DNA of 6,885 nucleotides from the NCBI GenBank assembly GCA_017989485.1, contig JAGNPU010000095.1, forward strand, positions 1 to 6,885. Reading direction: 5' to 3'. Every line of letters begins with the position of its first letter. Position 1 is the stretch's first letter. This DNA is from Neisseriaceae bacterium (GTDB taxonomy: Bacteria > Pseudomonadota > Gammaproteobacteria > Burkholderiales > Neisseriaceae). The position numbers were made by a program, and so were the translations under genes. Below the pieces are notes generated by a model. That model saw only the letters and a program-made list of their open reading frames with translations, was not told the origin of the DNA and ran no database searches. Positions 1-6,407 of the stretch are shown one piece after another.

Positions 1-139
1 GCGTTTGGGTGCGAAGGCGAGTGTCGACATGAAGGCTAAGAGAGGAGGGAAGAGGATTGAGCTTACCTTGCTTGGGCCAGGCGCACAAGGCGTCGGTGCG
101 TATAGCACTCATGTGATTCGGGTATGGGTGGGGCCATAA
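1..139 (+). CDS. Possible C-terminal end of an unrecognised plus-strand gene (partial)
   Basis: Reading from base 2, one plus-strand frame stays open to the window edge for 45 codons and stops at TAA 137-139. The other two plus frames hit stops within about 40 bases. The translated tail is glycine- and basic-rich and ends in what could be beta strands (ending THVIRVWVGP). I do not recognise a family. It contains a run of AGA, GGA, GGG and AGG codons unlike the codon use of clpB or truA, which argues against it being a typical native gene. If real, it would converge on clpB, with its stop lying at the base of the clpB terminator. It could equally be non-coding sequence downstream of clpB. Confidence 0.25.
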   Translation, partial: RLGAKASVDMKAKRGGKRIELTLLGPGAQGVGAYSTHVIRVWVGP

Positions 140-169
140 AAAACGGGCCCAGAACTGTCTGGGCCCGTT
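137..169 (-). terminator. Intrinsic terminator of clpB
   Basis: A perfect 12-bp inverted repeat (AACGGGCCCAGA at 142-153 and its complement at 158-169) encloses a 4-base loop. On the minus strand the hairpin is followed at once by six T residues (complement of 138-143), the classic Rho-independent form. It lies 15 bases beyond the clpB stop codon. On the plus strand the hairpin is followed by GGGGTAAGG rather than T residues, so it should mainly act on clpB transcripts. Confidence 0.9.
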
Positions 170-184
170 GGGGTAAGGTAATGC

Positions 185-2758
185 TTAGGCAAAGACGATT
201 TGCCCATCGCTCAGCGTGACGTTAATGGTTTGGTTAGGCCCAAACTGTCCCGCCAGCAAAGCCTTGGCCAAAGGATTTTCGATTTCGCTTTGGATGGCCC
301 GTTTTAAAGGGCGTGCCCCATAAACCGGGTCAAAGCCAACCTTGGCCAATTCATCCAAGGCGTCTTCATCAATGTGCAAATGCAAATCCATTTGGGCCAG
401 GCGTTGCGCCAGTTTTTTCAACTGGATGGTGGCAATGGCGCGAATATTGGCCTGATTCAAGCCATGGAACACCACCACTTCGTCGATGCGGTTGATTAAC
501 TCAGGACGGAAGTGGGCTTTCACCTCTTCCATCACCGCGGCCTTCATGCTGCCGTAGTCGCTGTTGTCCATGCTTTGAATCTGGTGGCTACCGATGTTCG
601 ACGTCATCACAATCACCGTGTTTTTAAAGTCTACGGTACGGCCTTGACCATCGGTTAAGCGGCCATCGTCCAAAACCTGCAACAAAATATTAAACACGTC
701 TGGGTGGGCTTTTTCGACCTCATCCAGCAAGATGACGCTGTAGGGTTTACGGCGCACCTGTTCGGTGAGGTAACCGCCTTCTTCATAGCCAACATAGCCT
801 GGCGGCGCACCGATTAACCGCGCAATCGAGTGTTTCTCCATGTACTCAGACATGTCGATGCGGATTAAATGGTCTTCACCGTCAAACATAAAGTTGGCCA
901 AGGTTTTGCACAACTCGGTTTTGCCCACGCCCGTCGGGCCTAAGAACAAGAAGCTGCCGTAAGGTCGGTTCGGATCGCCCAGGCCGGAACGAGAGCGACG
1001 AATCGCGTCGGACACGGCGTGTACGGCTTCTTCTTGGCCCACCACGCGTTGGTGTAACACGTCTTCCATGCGCAACAGCTTGGCGCGTTCGCCTTCCATC
1101 ATTTTCGACACCGGAATGCCGGTCATGCGGCTGACCACTTCGGCAATTTCTTCCGAGCCTACCTGAGTGCGCAACAACTGGTTAGGCACTTCGTCTTGGG
1201 CCTTGTTTTCTGCCGCCTTGAGCTGGGCTTCCAGCTCGGGCAGTTGGCCGTATTGCAGCTTGGCCATCTCTTCCCATTGGCCATCGCGCTGTAGGGCCGC
1301 CATTTTGATCTTTAATTGATCAATGGCTTCTTTAATGCCCTTGCTGCCTTGAGCGGTGGCTTTTTCGGCCTTCCAGATTTCGTCTAGGTCGGCGTATTCC
1401 TTGCTGAGGCTGTCGATTTCTTGCTCGATCAGCGCCAGGCGTTTTTTGCTGGCGTCGTCTTCTTCTTTGCGCACGGCCTCACGCTCAATTTTGAGCTGAA
1501 TAATCCGTCGGTCTAGCTTGTCCATGCTTTCGGGCTTGGACTCGATTTCCATCTTGATCAAGCTGGCCGCTTCGTCCACCAGGTCGATGGCCTTATCCGG
1601 CAAAAAGCGATCGGTAATGTAACGGCTGGACAATTCTGCGGCCGCCACAATGGCCGGGTCGGTAATGTCGACGCCATGGTGGATTTCATAGCGTTCTTTT
1701 AGGCCACGCAAAATCGCAATCGTGTCCTCTACCGTGGGCTCTTTTACCATGACTTTTTGGAAACGACGCTCTAAGGCCGCATCTTTTTCAATGTATTGAC
1801 GGTATTCATCCAAAGTGGTCGCACCCAGGCAGTGTAATTCACCACGGGCCAGTGCCGGTTTCAGCATGTTGCCGGCATCCATGGCGCCATCGGTTTTGCC
1901 TGCGCCCACCAACATGTGGATCTCATCAATGAAAATCAGGGTGTTGCCGTCGTCTTTGGCCAAGTCGTTTAAGACCGCTTTGAGGCGTTCTTCAAACTCA
2001 CCACGGTATTTGGCCCCGGCGATGAGGGCGGCCAGATCTAACACCAATAGGCGTTTGTGACGCAGGCTCTCAGGCACCTCACCATCGACGATGCGTTGGG
2101 CCAAGCCTTCCACAATGGCGGTTTTGCCCACGCCCGGCTCACCGATTAACACCGGATTGTTTTTGGTACGGCGCTGTAAAATTTGGATGGCGCGGCGGAT
2201 TTCATCGTCGCGGCCAATCACCGGGTCGATCTTGCCCTGGCGGGCCCGCTCGGTTAAGTCCAAAGTGTATTTTTTCAAGGCTTCACGCTGGTCTTCCGCA
2301 TTGGCGCTGTCTACTTTTTGGCCGCCACGGATGGCGTCAATGGCCTGGTTGATTTTGGCCTCGGTGGCCCCAGCTTCTTTTAACAGCTTGCCGGTGGTGC
2401 CATTTTCTTGCACCAATGCCAACACAAACAGCTCGCTGGCAATATAGTCATCGCCGCGCTTGGTGGCGGCCTTGTCGGTTAGGTTTAAGACGTTAATCAG
2501 CTCGCGCGAAGGCGTAAGCTCGCCCCCTTGGCCACTGACTTTGGGCAGGGCGTTAAGGGTATGGTTTAAGCTGGTGCGAATTTTGTTGACGCTGACCCCT
2601 GATTGGGCCAATAGGGCAGCCGTGCTGCTGCCGTCATCGTCTAACATCGCGGCCAAGACGTGGCTGGCTTCTAAGAAGCCATGATCTTGGGCCAGCGCCA
2701 TGCTTTGGGCATCTTGTAAGGCTTGCTGAAATTTTGCGGTAAATTTTTCAGGACGCAT
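185..2758 (-). CDS. clpB: ATP-dependent protein disaggregase ClpB (Hsp100)
   Basis: Cytosolic hexameric AAA+ chaperone that pulls polypeptides out of heat-induced aggregates together with DnaK/DnaJ/GrpE. The product has 857 residues, the same length as E. coli ClpB, and is collinear with it. The N-terminal substrate domain (about 1-145) is followed by AAA-1 with Walker A GEPGVGKT at 206-213, Walker B ending D278-E279, pore loop Y251 and arginine finger around R331-R332. A coiled-coil middle domain (about 410-525) contacts DnaK. AAA-2 has Walker A GPTGVGKT at 607-614, Walker B D679-E680, pore-loop Y655 within PPGYVGY and a probable arginine finger at R757. The start ATG has AGGAG nine bases upstream. 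The gene is monocistronic here, with its own heat-shock promoter and terminator. All key ATPase residues are intact. Codon 149, which is the internal GTG start in E. coli, is GTA here. Confidence 0.98.
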   Translation of the reverse strand: MRPEKFTAKFQQALQDAQSMALAQDHGFLEASHVLAAMLDDDGSSTAALLAQSGVSVNKIRTSLNHTLNALPKVSGQGGELTPSRELINVLNLTDKAATKRGDDYIASELFVLALVQENGTTGKLLKEAGATEAKINQAIDAIRGGQKVDSANAEDQREALKKYTLDLTERARQGKIDPVIGRDDEIRRAIQILQRRTKNNPVLIGEPGVGKTAIVEGLAQRIVDGEVPESLRHKRLLVLDLAALIAGAKYRGEFEERLKAVLNDLAKDDGNTLIFIDEIHMLVGAGKTDGAMDAGNMLKPALARGELHCLGATTLDEYRQYIEKDAALERRFQKVMVKEPTVEDTIAILRGLKERYEIHHGVDITDPAIVAAAELSSRYITDRFLPDKAIDLVDEAASLIKMEIESKPESMDKLDRRIIQLKIEREAVRKEEDDASKKRLALIEQEIDSLSKEYADLDEIWKAEKATAQGSKGIKEAIDQLKIKMAALQRDGQWEEMAKLQYGQLPELEAQLKAAENKAQDEVPNQLLRTQVGSEEIAEVVSRMTGIPVSKMMEGERAKLLRMEDVLHQRVVGQEEAVHAVSDAIRRSRSGLGDPNRPYGSFLFLGPTGVGKTELCKTLANFMFDGEDHLIRIDMSEYMEKHSIARLIGAPPGYVGYEEGGYLTEQVRRKPYSVILLDEVEKAHPDVFNILLQVLDDGRLTDGQGRTVDFKNTVIVMTSNIGSHQIQSMDNSDYGSMKAAVMEEVKAHFRPELINRIDEVVVFHGLNQANIRAIATIQLKKLAQRLAQMDLHLHIDEDALDELAKVGFDPVYGARPLKRAIQSEIENPLAKALLAGQFGPNQTINVTLSDGQIVFA

Positions 2759-2767
2759 AAGGTGACT

Positions 2768-2772
2768 CTCCT
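2768..2772 (-). promoter_or_regulatory. Ribosome binding site of clpB
   Basis: AGGAG on the minus strand, nine bases before the clpB ATG (complement of 2756-2758). It fixes this start, which also matches the usual ClpB N-terminus (MRPEKFT, like the family MRLDKFT). Confidence 0.75.
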
Positions 2773-2796
2773 AAAGAGGTTGTTTTCATACCCCTA

Positions 2797-2825
2797 TAGA
2801 TGGGGATATGTGCTTATAAATCAAG
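2797..2825 (-). promoter_or_regulatory. Sigma-32 (RpoH) heat-shock promoter of clpB
   Basis: On the minus strand CTTGATT (complement of 2819-2825) is followed after 13 bases by CCCCATCTA (complement of 2797-2805). The sigma-32 consensus is CTTGAAA, a spacer of about 11-16 bases, then CCCCATNT: the -10 matches in full and the -35 differs at two end bases. Transcription would start near 2790, giving a leader of about 30 bases. No comparable sigma-70 pair is visible in this gap, so clpB is probably driven mainly by heat shock. Confidence 0.85.
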
Positions 2826-2859
2826 CCTTATTGATCACTATTTTTTAGTCAGAGGCATG

Positions 2860-2887
2860 AAAAAACCGCCTCGGCGTGCGGGCGGTT
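2860..2887 (-). terminator. Intrinsic terminator of the yciB-bolA-chaperone operon
   Basis: A 7-bp stem (AACCGCC at 2864-2870 with GGCGGTT at 2881-2887) closes a 10-base loop and on the minus strand is followed by six T residues (complement of 2860-2865). It lies 23 bases after the stop of the last chaperone gene and before the clpB promoter, so the two transcription units are separated. Confidence 0.88.
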
Positions 2888-2910
2888 GGTGTGGCGTAGG
2901 CGTGGCCGAT

Positions 2911-3681
2911 TTATTTGGCGGCGTTGAGCAGTGCCTGTACCTGTAGCTGGGCTTTTTCTTCTTTAATCCGATTGGCCAACGGCATTTGAATGGCCTCAAA
3001 GGGCGGCATGCTCATGTCTTGGCGCTCTTGCGTCAGCTTCACCAATAAGAATTGATTGCTTAGGTTAATGGGTTCTTCGGTGATTTGCCCCGCTTGTAAG
3101 GTGCCGGTGATTTGGCTCATCACGGCAGGCAGGCCGCTGACTTTCACCCATTCGGTGCTCTGTTGGGTTTGCTGTAGCTCTTGCAGCAAGGTGTCAAAGG
3201 TTTTGCCAGCCTTCAGGTCGGCCAAGGCTTTTTTCGCCTGTGCCTCTGTTGGGAACAGTGCCTGCTGGAAAATGACTTCACGGCTGAGGTTTTTGTGGGC
3301 GGCCTGCAGCTCTTCACTGGTCACCGAGGCATCCTGTTTCAATTGGTTGAGGAGCTCTACCGCGTAGAATTCAGACTCAAAGTTTTCGTAAGTCAGCTTG
3401 ACTTCAGGCGTTTGGTCTAAGCCCTGCTTGAATGCGGCCTGCATCATGAGTTCTTTTTGCAAGAGGTCGGCCCGCACCTGTTGAAACAGCTCAGGCAACA
3501 TCTCTTCTGGCACCATTTGGCCATTGGCGGCATAAGCCTGTAGCTGTTCGTCTAGGGCCAGGCTCACGCGTTCATCGCTGATGTTGGGCGTTGCCGCCGG
3601 GGTGTCGGGCAGGGTGGCCCAGGTGATGGCCGAGCCAGTCAAGGCCACCGCGAGGGTGAGGGTAATGAGTTTTTTCTTCAT
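2911..3681 (-). CDS. Secreted SurA/PpiC-like protein with degenerate parvulin region (third of tandem set)
   Basis: 256-residue probable periplasmic protein, last gene of its operon. The signal peptide is MKKKLITLTLAVALTGSA plus a few residues, cleaved near residue 22; it resembles that of the 288-residue paralogue upstream. A helical N-terminal part (about 35-130) carries the shared motif FKQGLDQTPEVKL at 84-96. Residues 135-219 align with a parvulin fold: a strand, then TEAQAKKALADLKAGKTF (145-162), and a closing strand FLLVKL. The usual first histidine position reads FQQAL, the SxDPxxxxGG loop is missing, and the final Gly-x-His is replaced by SNQF. A C-terminal helix (225-256) resembles SurA-like proteins. 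The ATG overlaps the preceding stop as ATGA, implying translational coupling. It probably acts as a holdase for envelope proteins; isomerase activity seems unlikely. Family-level call is good, exact role unknown. Confidence 0.8.
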   Translation of the reverse strand: MKKKLITLTLAVALTGSAITWATLPDTPAATPNISDERVSLALDEQLQAYAANGQMVPEEMLPELFQQVRADLLQKELMMQAAFKQGLDQTPEVKLTYENFESEFYAVELLNQLKQDASVTSEELQAAHKNLSREVIFQQALFPTEAQAKKALADLKAGKTFDTLLQELQQTQQSTEWVKVSGLPAVMSQITGTLQAGQITEEPINLSNQFLLVKLTQERQDMSMPPFEAIQMPLANRIKEEKAQLQVQALLNAAK

Positions 3682-4424
3682 GGGGCAACCTTTTCAACGG
3701 CTTTTAATAGTTTCTCTTGGCGCAGTTGGACGTCTAATTCGGCCTTCATGAATTTAAACGGTTTGCTGCCTTCAATGGCGCGTTCACGGTGGATTTTGAA
3801 CAGCACAAACTCGCCGTCAACGGGCAGCGGTTGGGTGCTGATTTGGCCCGGGCTGAGGGTGTTGAGTAGGCTGCTCATGTTTTCTGGCAGCTGGGCCATA
3901 TGGCTTTGTGACAGCCAGATGCCGCTGGGTTCAGGCTGCTGCTGGGCCAGGGCCAGTGCTTCAAATGATTGGCCCTTACGCATTAGGGTGAGGGCCTGTT
4001 TGGCATCGGCTTCGCTAGGGAAAGACAGGATGCCGATCTTGCGTTCGATGAACTTTTGTTGGTAAGCCTGACGTAGCTCGGTGTCTGAATTGGTGATGTT
4101 GCTCGCCATGTGTCGAACCCAGGCATTGGCGTAGAAATTGGCCGTGGCGTTTTCATGACGCAGCTTAACCGCAGGCTTTTGGTCTAGCCCTTGCTTGAGC
4201 GCTTCGGCCTTGAGTAGGTCAGACGTGCTCAAATTATTGCGCAGCTGCTGTTTGAATTCGCTCAGTTGGGCAGGGGAAACGGCCTCTTCTGGCTGGCTCA
4301 GTTTGCTGATGGCGAGGTATTGGCTGACGGCGGCGTTGACGCGTGCGTCAGAGACGGTCGGTGCCGCGTAGGCGTGGGCCATCAGTAGGCTTAGGGCACT
4401 GATGGCGATGATGTTTTGGCGCAT
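3678..4424 (-). CDS. Secreted SurA/PpiC-like protein with degenerate parvulin region (second of tandem set)
   Basis: 248-residue probable periplasmic protein. The signal peptide ends at AHAYA (residues 16-20), with predicted cleavage before A21. The helical region has the motif LKQGLDQKPAVKLRHEN (76-92), which pairs with FKQGLDQTPEVKLTYEN of the next gene, so the two are paralogues. Residues 127-213 look like a shrunken parvulin domain: strand KIGILSF, helix SEADAKQALTLMRKGQSF (137-154), then SPGQISTQPL (191-200) and closing strand EFVLFKI. Both histidines and the DPxxxxGG loop of active parvulins are absent. The ATG has GAGGA (complement of 4431-4435) seven bases upstream. It follows the 288-residue chaperone gene after a 106-base gap that holds a long hairpin, so its level may be lower than that of upstream genes. 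Function is inferred to be envelope protein chaperoning. Confidence 0.8.
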   Translation of the reverse strand: MRQNIIAISALSLLMAHAYAAPTVSDARVNAAVSQYLAISKLSQPEEAVSPAQLSEFKQQLRNNLSTSDLLKAEALKQGLDQKPAVKLRHENATANFYANAWVRHMASNITNSDTELRQAYQQKFIERKIGILSFPSEADAKQALTLMRKGQSFEALALAQQQPEPSGIWLSQSHMAQLPENMSSLLNTLSPGQISTQPLPVDGEFVLFKIHRERAIEGSKPFKFMKAELDVQLRQEKLLKAVEKVAP

Positions 4425-4449
4425 GGGTCGTCCTCACGATGAATACATA

Positions 4450-4491
4450 AAACAGCACAGGCTTTCATGTAGGCGAAAGAGTGTGCTGTTT
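4450..4491 (-). terminator. Intra-operon hairpin, possible partial terminator or mRNA-stability element
   Basis: A 10-bp perfect outer stem (AAACAGCACA at 4450-4459 with 4482-4491) continues after a 2x2 internal mismatch into a 5-bp inner stem (CTTTC 4462-4466 with GAAAG 4475-4479) and an 8-base loop. On the minus strand the stem runs into TTTTATGTATT, a short and interrupted T tract. It lies between the first and second chaperone genes. The stem is only moderately GC-rich, so partial termination or protection of the upstream message against 3' decay are both plausible. Confidence 0.55.
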
Positions 4492-4530
4492 GATTGATAT
4501 GCCTTGCCCGATAAGGGGCATTGATGGGGC

Positions 4531-5397
4531 TTACTTAATGCTGGCTTTTTCGAACAAAGCTTGTACAGACTCATCAATTTTTTGTTTCTGTAAGCTGCCG
4601 GTCAAAGGGCCTTTGATTTCTTCAAGCTTAGGCACAACCGCTTTGCGTTTGTCGTTTACTTGGAACAAGACGTATACGTTGTTCAATTTAACCGGTGCCT
4701 TTGTGTAGGCGTTTTTGCTTAAAGGGTTGACCGCAGCGTAAATTTCTGGCGCAGCCTGTTGAAACTCTTTTAGGTTGGTGTAGGTGTCGATGAGGCCACC
4801 GGTGGTTTTGGCCGCAGGGTCAAGCGACACCGCTTTGGCCACGTCGGCAAATTTTTTGCCCTGGTTTAGCTGGGTCAGTGCTTTTTTGGCATCGGCATCA
4901 CTGTTGGTGATGATTTGGCTAAGCTTGACTTCTTGCGTACCGGTTAAGTCTTTCACGATGTCGCTGTGAACGGCTTTCACTTCTTGGTCGGTCACTGGGT
5001 TCTTTTTCAGCACGTCGGCCATGTAAGAGCGAACCAGCAGTTCTTCTTTGATGTTTTCAATGTCTTGTTTGTATTCAGGCTTCTTGTCTAAGCCCTGTTT
5101 TTTGGCGTCGGCGACCACGCTGTCAAATACCTGTTTGTATTCAGCAGACTTGTCTAGGCCTAATTTCTTGGCTTCTTGAATGATTAAGGTATTGGCCACG
5201 ATTTGCATTTTTAAATTTTCGCGCAGTTCCGGGGTGTCTTTAACATTACCTTGGGTTTGGGTGTTGACGGCCTTAACCTGTTCGTCCAATATTTTTTGAT
5301 CAATGGCTTGACCATTCACGGTCACGAAGGGGGCAGCCAAGACTGATCCTGAGAATAGTGCACCGGCTAGGGTTAGGCTGATTAATGTCTTTTTCAT
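4531..5397 (-). CDS. Secreted SurA/PpiC-type peptidyl-prolyl isomerase-like chaperone
   Basis: 288-residue probable periplasmic protein of the SurA/PpiC/PEB4 (cell-binding factor 2) family, which guides outer-membrane proteins. The signal peptide MKKTLISLTLAGALFSGSVLA is followed by APFVTVNGQAID, the usual family start of the mature chain. The helical N-domain (about 30-150) contains two copies of a 22-residue unit beginning AKKxGLDK (76-97 and 98-119). A parvulin-like domain (about 155-249) keeps the helix pattern, SLDPAA (191-196) and a GG (200-201), but the first catalytic histidine is replaced (KLSQII) and the final Gly-x-His reads NNVYVLF. A C-terminal helix (255-288) packs back in this family. 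AAAGGA lies five bases before the ATG, and only 14 bases separate it from the bolA stop, so it is cotranscribed. From memory, the Neisseria homologue is similar in size and position. Chaperone role likely; isomerase activity doubtful. Confidence 0.9.
   Translation of the reverse strand: MKKTLISLTLAGALFSGSVLAAPFVTVNGQAIDQKILDEQVKAVNTQTQGNVKDTPELRENLKMQIVANTLIIQEAKKLGLDKSAEYKQVFDSVVADAKKQGLDKKPEYKQDIENIKEELLVRSYMADVLKKNPVTDQEVKAVHSDIVKDLTGTQEVKLSQIITNSDADAKKALTQLNQGKKFADVAKAVSLDPAAKTTGGLIDTYTNLKEFQQAAPEIYAAVNPLSKNAYTKAPVKLNNVYVLFQVNDKRKAVVPKLEEIKGPLTGSLQKQKIDESVQALFEKASIK
5041..5172 (-). repeat. Tandem 66-base duplication inside the 288-residue chaperone gene
   Basis: Two adjacent 66-base units encode residues 76-97 and 98-119. 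The proteins share 11 of 22 positions, concentrated in AKKxGLDKxxEYKQ. At the DNA level both contain GTATTCAG and CTTGTCTA followed by similar bases at matching spacing. The two downstream paralogues have only one such unit (KQGLDQxP). Confidence 0.7.
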
Positions 5398-5402
5398 AAT
5401 GG

Positions 5403-5408
5403 TCCTTT
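5403..5408 (-). promoter_or_regulatory. Ribosome binding site of the 288-residue chaperone gene
   Basis: AAAGGA on the minus strand, five bases before the ATG, within the 14-base gap after the bolA stop codon. It supports this start and independent translation of the chaperone within the operon message. Confidence 0.7.
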
Positions 5409-5411
5409 GGT

Positions 5412-5687
5412 TTAGCTAAAGTATTCATCGGCGGTGAGCGCTTTGATGCTCAGGGCATGAATCTGGTTGGTTTTAAAAAGTTCAGACAGAGGCTCGTTAA
5501 CGATGCGTTGACGTTGAATACGGCTCACGCCGTTAAACGCGTCGCTGACGATGATCACCGCATAGTGCCCACCGCCTTGGTTGCCTGCGTGACCCAAGTG
5601 TAAATGGCTCTCATCAATAATGTCTAAATATATGGGTGAGAGTGCCGTTTTCAAGTTTTGTTCAATCAATACCGTTGTATTATGCAT
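5412..5687 (-). CDS. bolA: BolA family protein
   Basis: Small cytosolic protein of 91 residues from the chosen ATG. BolA proteins pair with monothiol glutaredoxins around an iron-sulfur cluster and, in enterobacteria, affect cell shape and envelope gene expression. The sequence shows the family core: DESHLHLGH (25-33) with a histidine-rich, glycine-rich loop up to H41, the strand YAVIIVSDAFNG (42-53), the basic turn RIQRQRIV (56-63) where E. coli has NRHR, and the conserved C-terminal histidine in IHALSIKAL (76-84), a presumed cluster ligand. Length is normal for the family. The ATG at 5685-5687 is preferred over an in-frame TTG at 5706-5708 because the protein then begins at the family's first helix; neither has a strong Shine-Dalgarno sequence. 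It starts 29 bases after the yciB stop and sits 14 bases before the chaperone gene. Confidence 0.93.
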   Translation of the reverse strand: MHNTTVLIEQNLKTALSPIYLDIIDESHLHLGHAGNQGGGHYAVIIVSDAFNGVSRIQRQRIVNEPLSELFKTNQIHALSIKALTADEYFS

Positions 5688-5716
5688 GTTTTCTTTTGGT
5701 TTATTCAATTGAATGG

Positions 5717-6256
5717 TTATTTCTCAGCGTCTTTGGGCAAATATTTGGCCAGATAGAGGGATTGTGCAACAAAAAACACCAACATTAACCCCATAGAGCC
5801 AAATGTTTTGTAGGTAACCCATTGGTCGAAGCTGAATTGATAAGCCACGGCAAGATTAATCAAGCCCATGGCCAGGAAAAATACCGTCCAGATGTAGGCC
5901 AGCTTGGACCACACGAATTCAGGCAGGGTTAATTCTTTGCCCAGCAGCAGTTTGATGCCGTTTTTGCCCACCATGTGGCTGATTAAAATCGACAGGCCCA
6001 TGGCCCAAAAGAGCAGCGTGGGCTTCCACATGATGAATACGGGGTTGTTCAAAATAATGGTGGCGCCACCAAATACCACAATCAGGCCTAGGCTAATCCA
6101 CTGCATGGTCTCAAGTTTTTTGTACTTAAACCAGTTGTATCCAGCTTGTAAGACGCCAATAACCACGGCCACTGCGGTGGCGAGGCGGACATCTTTGGTG
6201 TACCAATAGGTGAGGAAAAACAGGATGAGGGCCAAAAAGTCGGCAAATATTTTCAT
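5717..6256 (-). CDS. yciB: Inner-membrane septation/elongation protein YciB (IspZ family)
   Basis: 179-residue polytopic inner-membrane protein, collinear with E. coli YciB (start MKxFxDFLxL, similar length). In E. coli and Shigella the family is tied to cell elongation, septation and envelope integrity; the molecular activity is not settled. About five to six hydrophobic segments are visible (roughly 3-18, 24-41, 53-69, 79-95, 119-139, 150-170). Family hallmarks are VFGGATIILNNPVFIMWKPT (61-80) and LLGKELTLPEFVWSKL (104-119). I place the start at the ATG of MKIFADF (complement of 6254-6256) from family alignment. An ATG six codons earlier (6272-6274) and a TTG (6281-6283) are also in frame, and no candidate has a clear Shine-Dalgarno sequence. 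First gene of the minus-strand operon, divergent from truA. Confidence 0.93.
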   Translation of the reverse strand: MKIFADFLALILFFLTYWYTKDVRLATAVAVVIGVLQAGYNWFKYKKLETMQWISLGLIVVFGGATIILNNPVFIMWKPTLLFWAMGLSILISHMVGKNGIKLLLGKELTLPEFVWSKLAYIWTVFFLAMGLINLAVAYQFSFDQWVTYKTFGSMGLMLVFFVAQSLYLAKYLPKDAEK

Positions 6257-6277
6257 GGGTCGCGCGGGCTTCATAAA

Positions 6278-6299
6278 GTACAATAAGCTTAGTTTGTAC
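6278..6299. repeat. Imperfect palindrome over the yciB promoter, possible operator
   Basis: GTACAA (6278-6283) and TTGTAC (6294-6299) are perfect inverted arms around the self-complementary octamer TAAGCTTA (6284-6291), with two extra bases at 6292-6293 making it asymmetric. It overlaps the proposed yciB -10 element and start point. No known regulator site is recognised. Confidence 0.35.
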
Positions 6300-6321
6300 C
6301 TTCTTTAGATAAAAAGTTCAA
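6293..6321 (-). promoter_or_regulatory. Candidate sigma-70 promoter of the yciB-bolA-chaperone operon
   Basis: On the minus strand TTGAAC (complement of 6316-6321) and TACAAA (complement of 6293-6298) are 17 bases apart, each matching four of six consensus positions. The start point would fall near 6286, shortly before the yciB start. It is the best pair in the yciB-truA gap but only moderate. Confidence 0.45.
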
Positions 6322-6394
6322 GTTTAATCTGCTGTGATTATGGGCTGTAAGCTGACCGCAAGGTGCTGTATGGCTGCTGTTGGGCCGCGTTTTT

Positions 6395-6400
6395 AAGGAG
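6395..6400 (+). promoter_or_regulatory. Ribosome binding site of truA
   Basis: AAGGAG lies seven bases before the TTG at 6408-6410. It decides in favour of the TTG start: the only earlier in-frame candidate, GTG at 6363, lacks both family similarity and a comparable site. Confidence 0.8.
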
Positions 6401-6407
6401 TGTTTCA

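Noticed and set aside
1815..2684. Several plus-strand open frames opposite clpB
   Set aside because: They are antisense to highly conserved ClpB domains, carry no signals of their own and have low-complexity compositions typical of shadow frames.
2759..2790. Possible RNA thermometer in the clpB leader
   Set aside because: The only pairing seen near the Shine-Dalgarno sequence is a 4-bp CTCT/AGAG hairpin, too short to support a thermosensor; the sigma-32 promoter already explains heat control.
3930..3939. TTCAGGCTGC, resembling the core of a Kingella-type DNA uptake sequence
   Set aside because: Single occurrence inside a coding region, with only ten of twelve positions matching; no canonical Neisseria uptake sequence (GCCGTCTGAA) appears on either strand.
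4499..4521. Small hairpin ATGCCTT...AAGGGGCAT after the 288-residue chaperone gene
   Set aside because: The stem needs a 2-base bulge or G-T pairs and has no T tract on the minus strand; too weak to call a terminator.
3056..4969. Plus-strand open frames opposite the chaperone genes
   Set aside because: The minus-strand genes have signal peptides, ribosome binding sites and family similarity; the plus-strand frames have none.
5688..5708. Upstream TTG start extending BolA by seven residues
   Set aside because: No Shine-Dalgarno sequence precedes it and the extension does not fit the BolA family N-terminus.
6257..6283. Upstream ATG or TTG starts extending YciB by six or nine residues
   Set aside because: Family alignment begins at MKxFxDF. 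The extension is polar and proline-rich, and the TTG lies inside the palindrome next to the likely transcription start.
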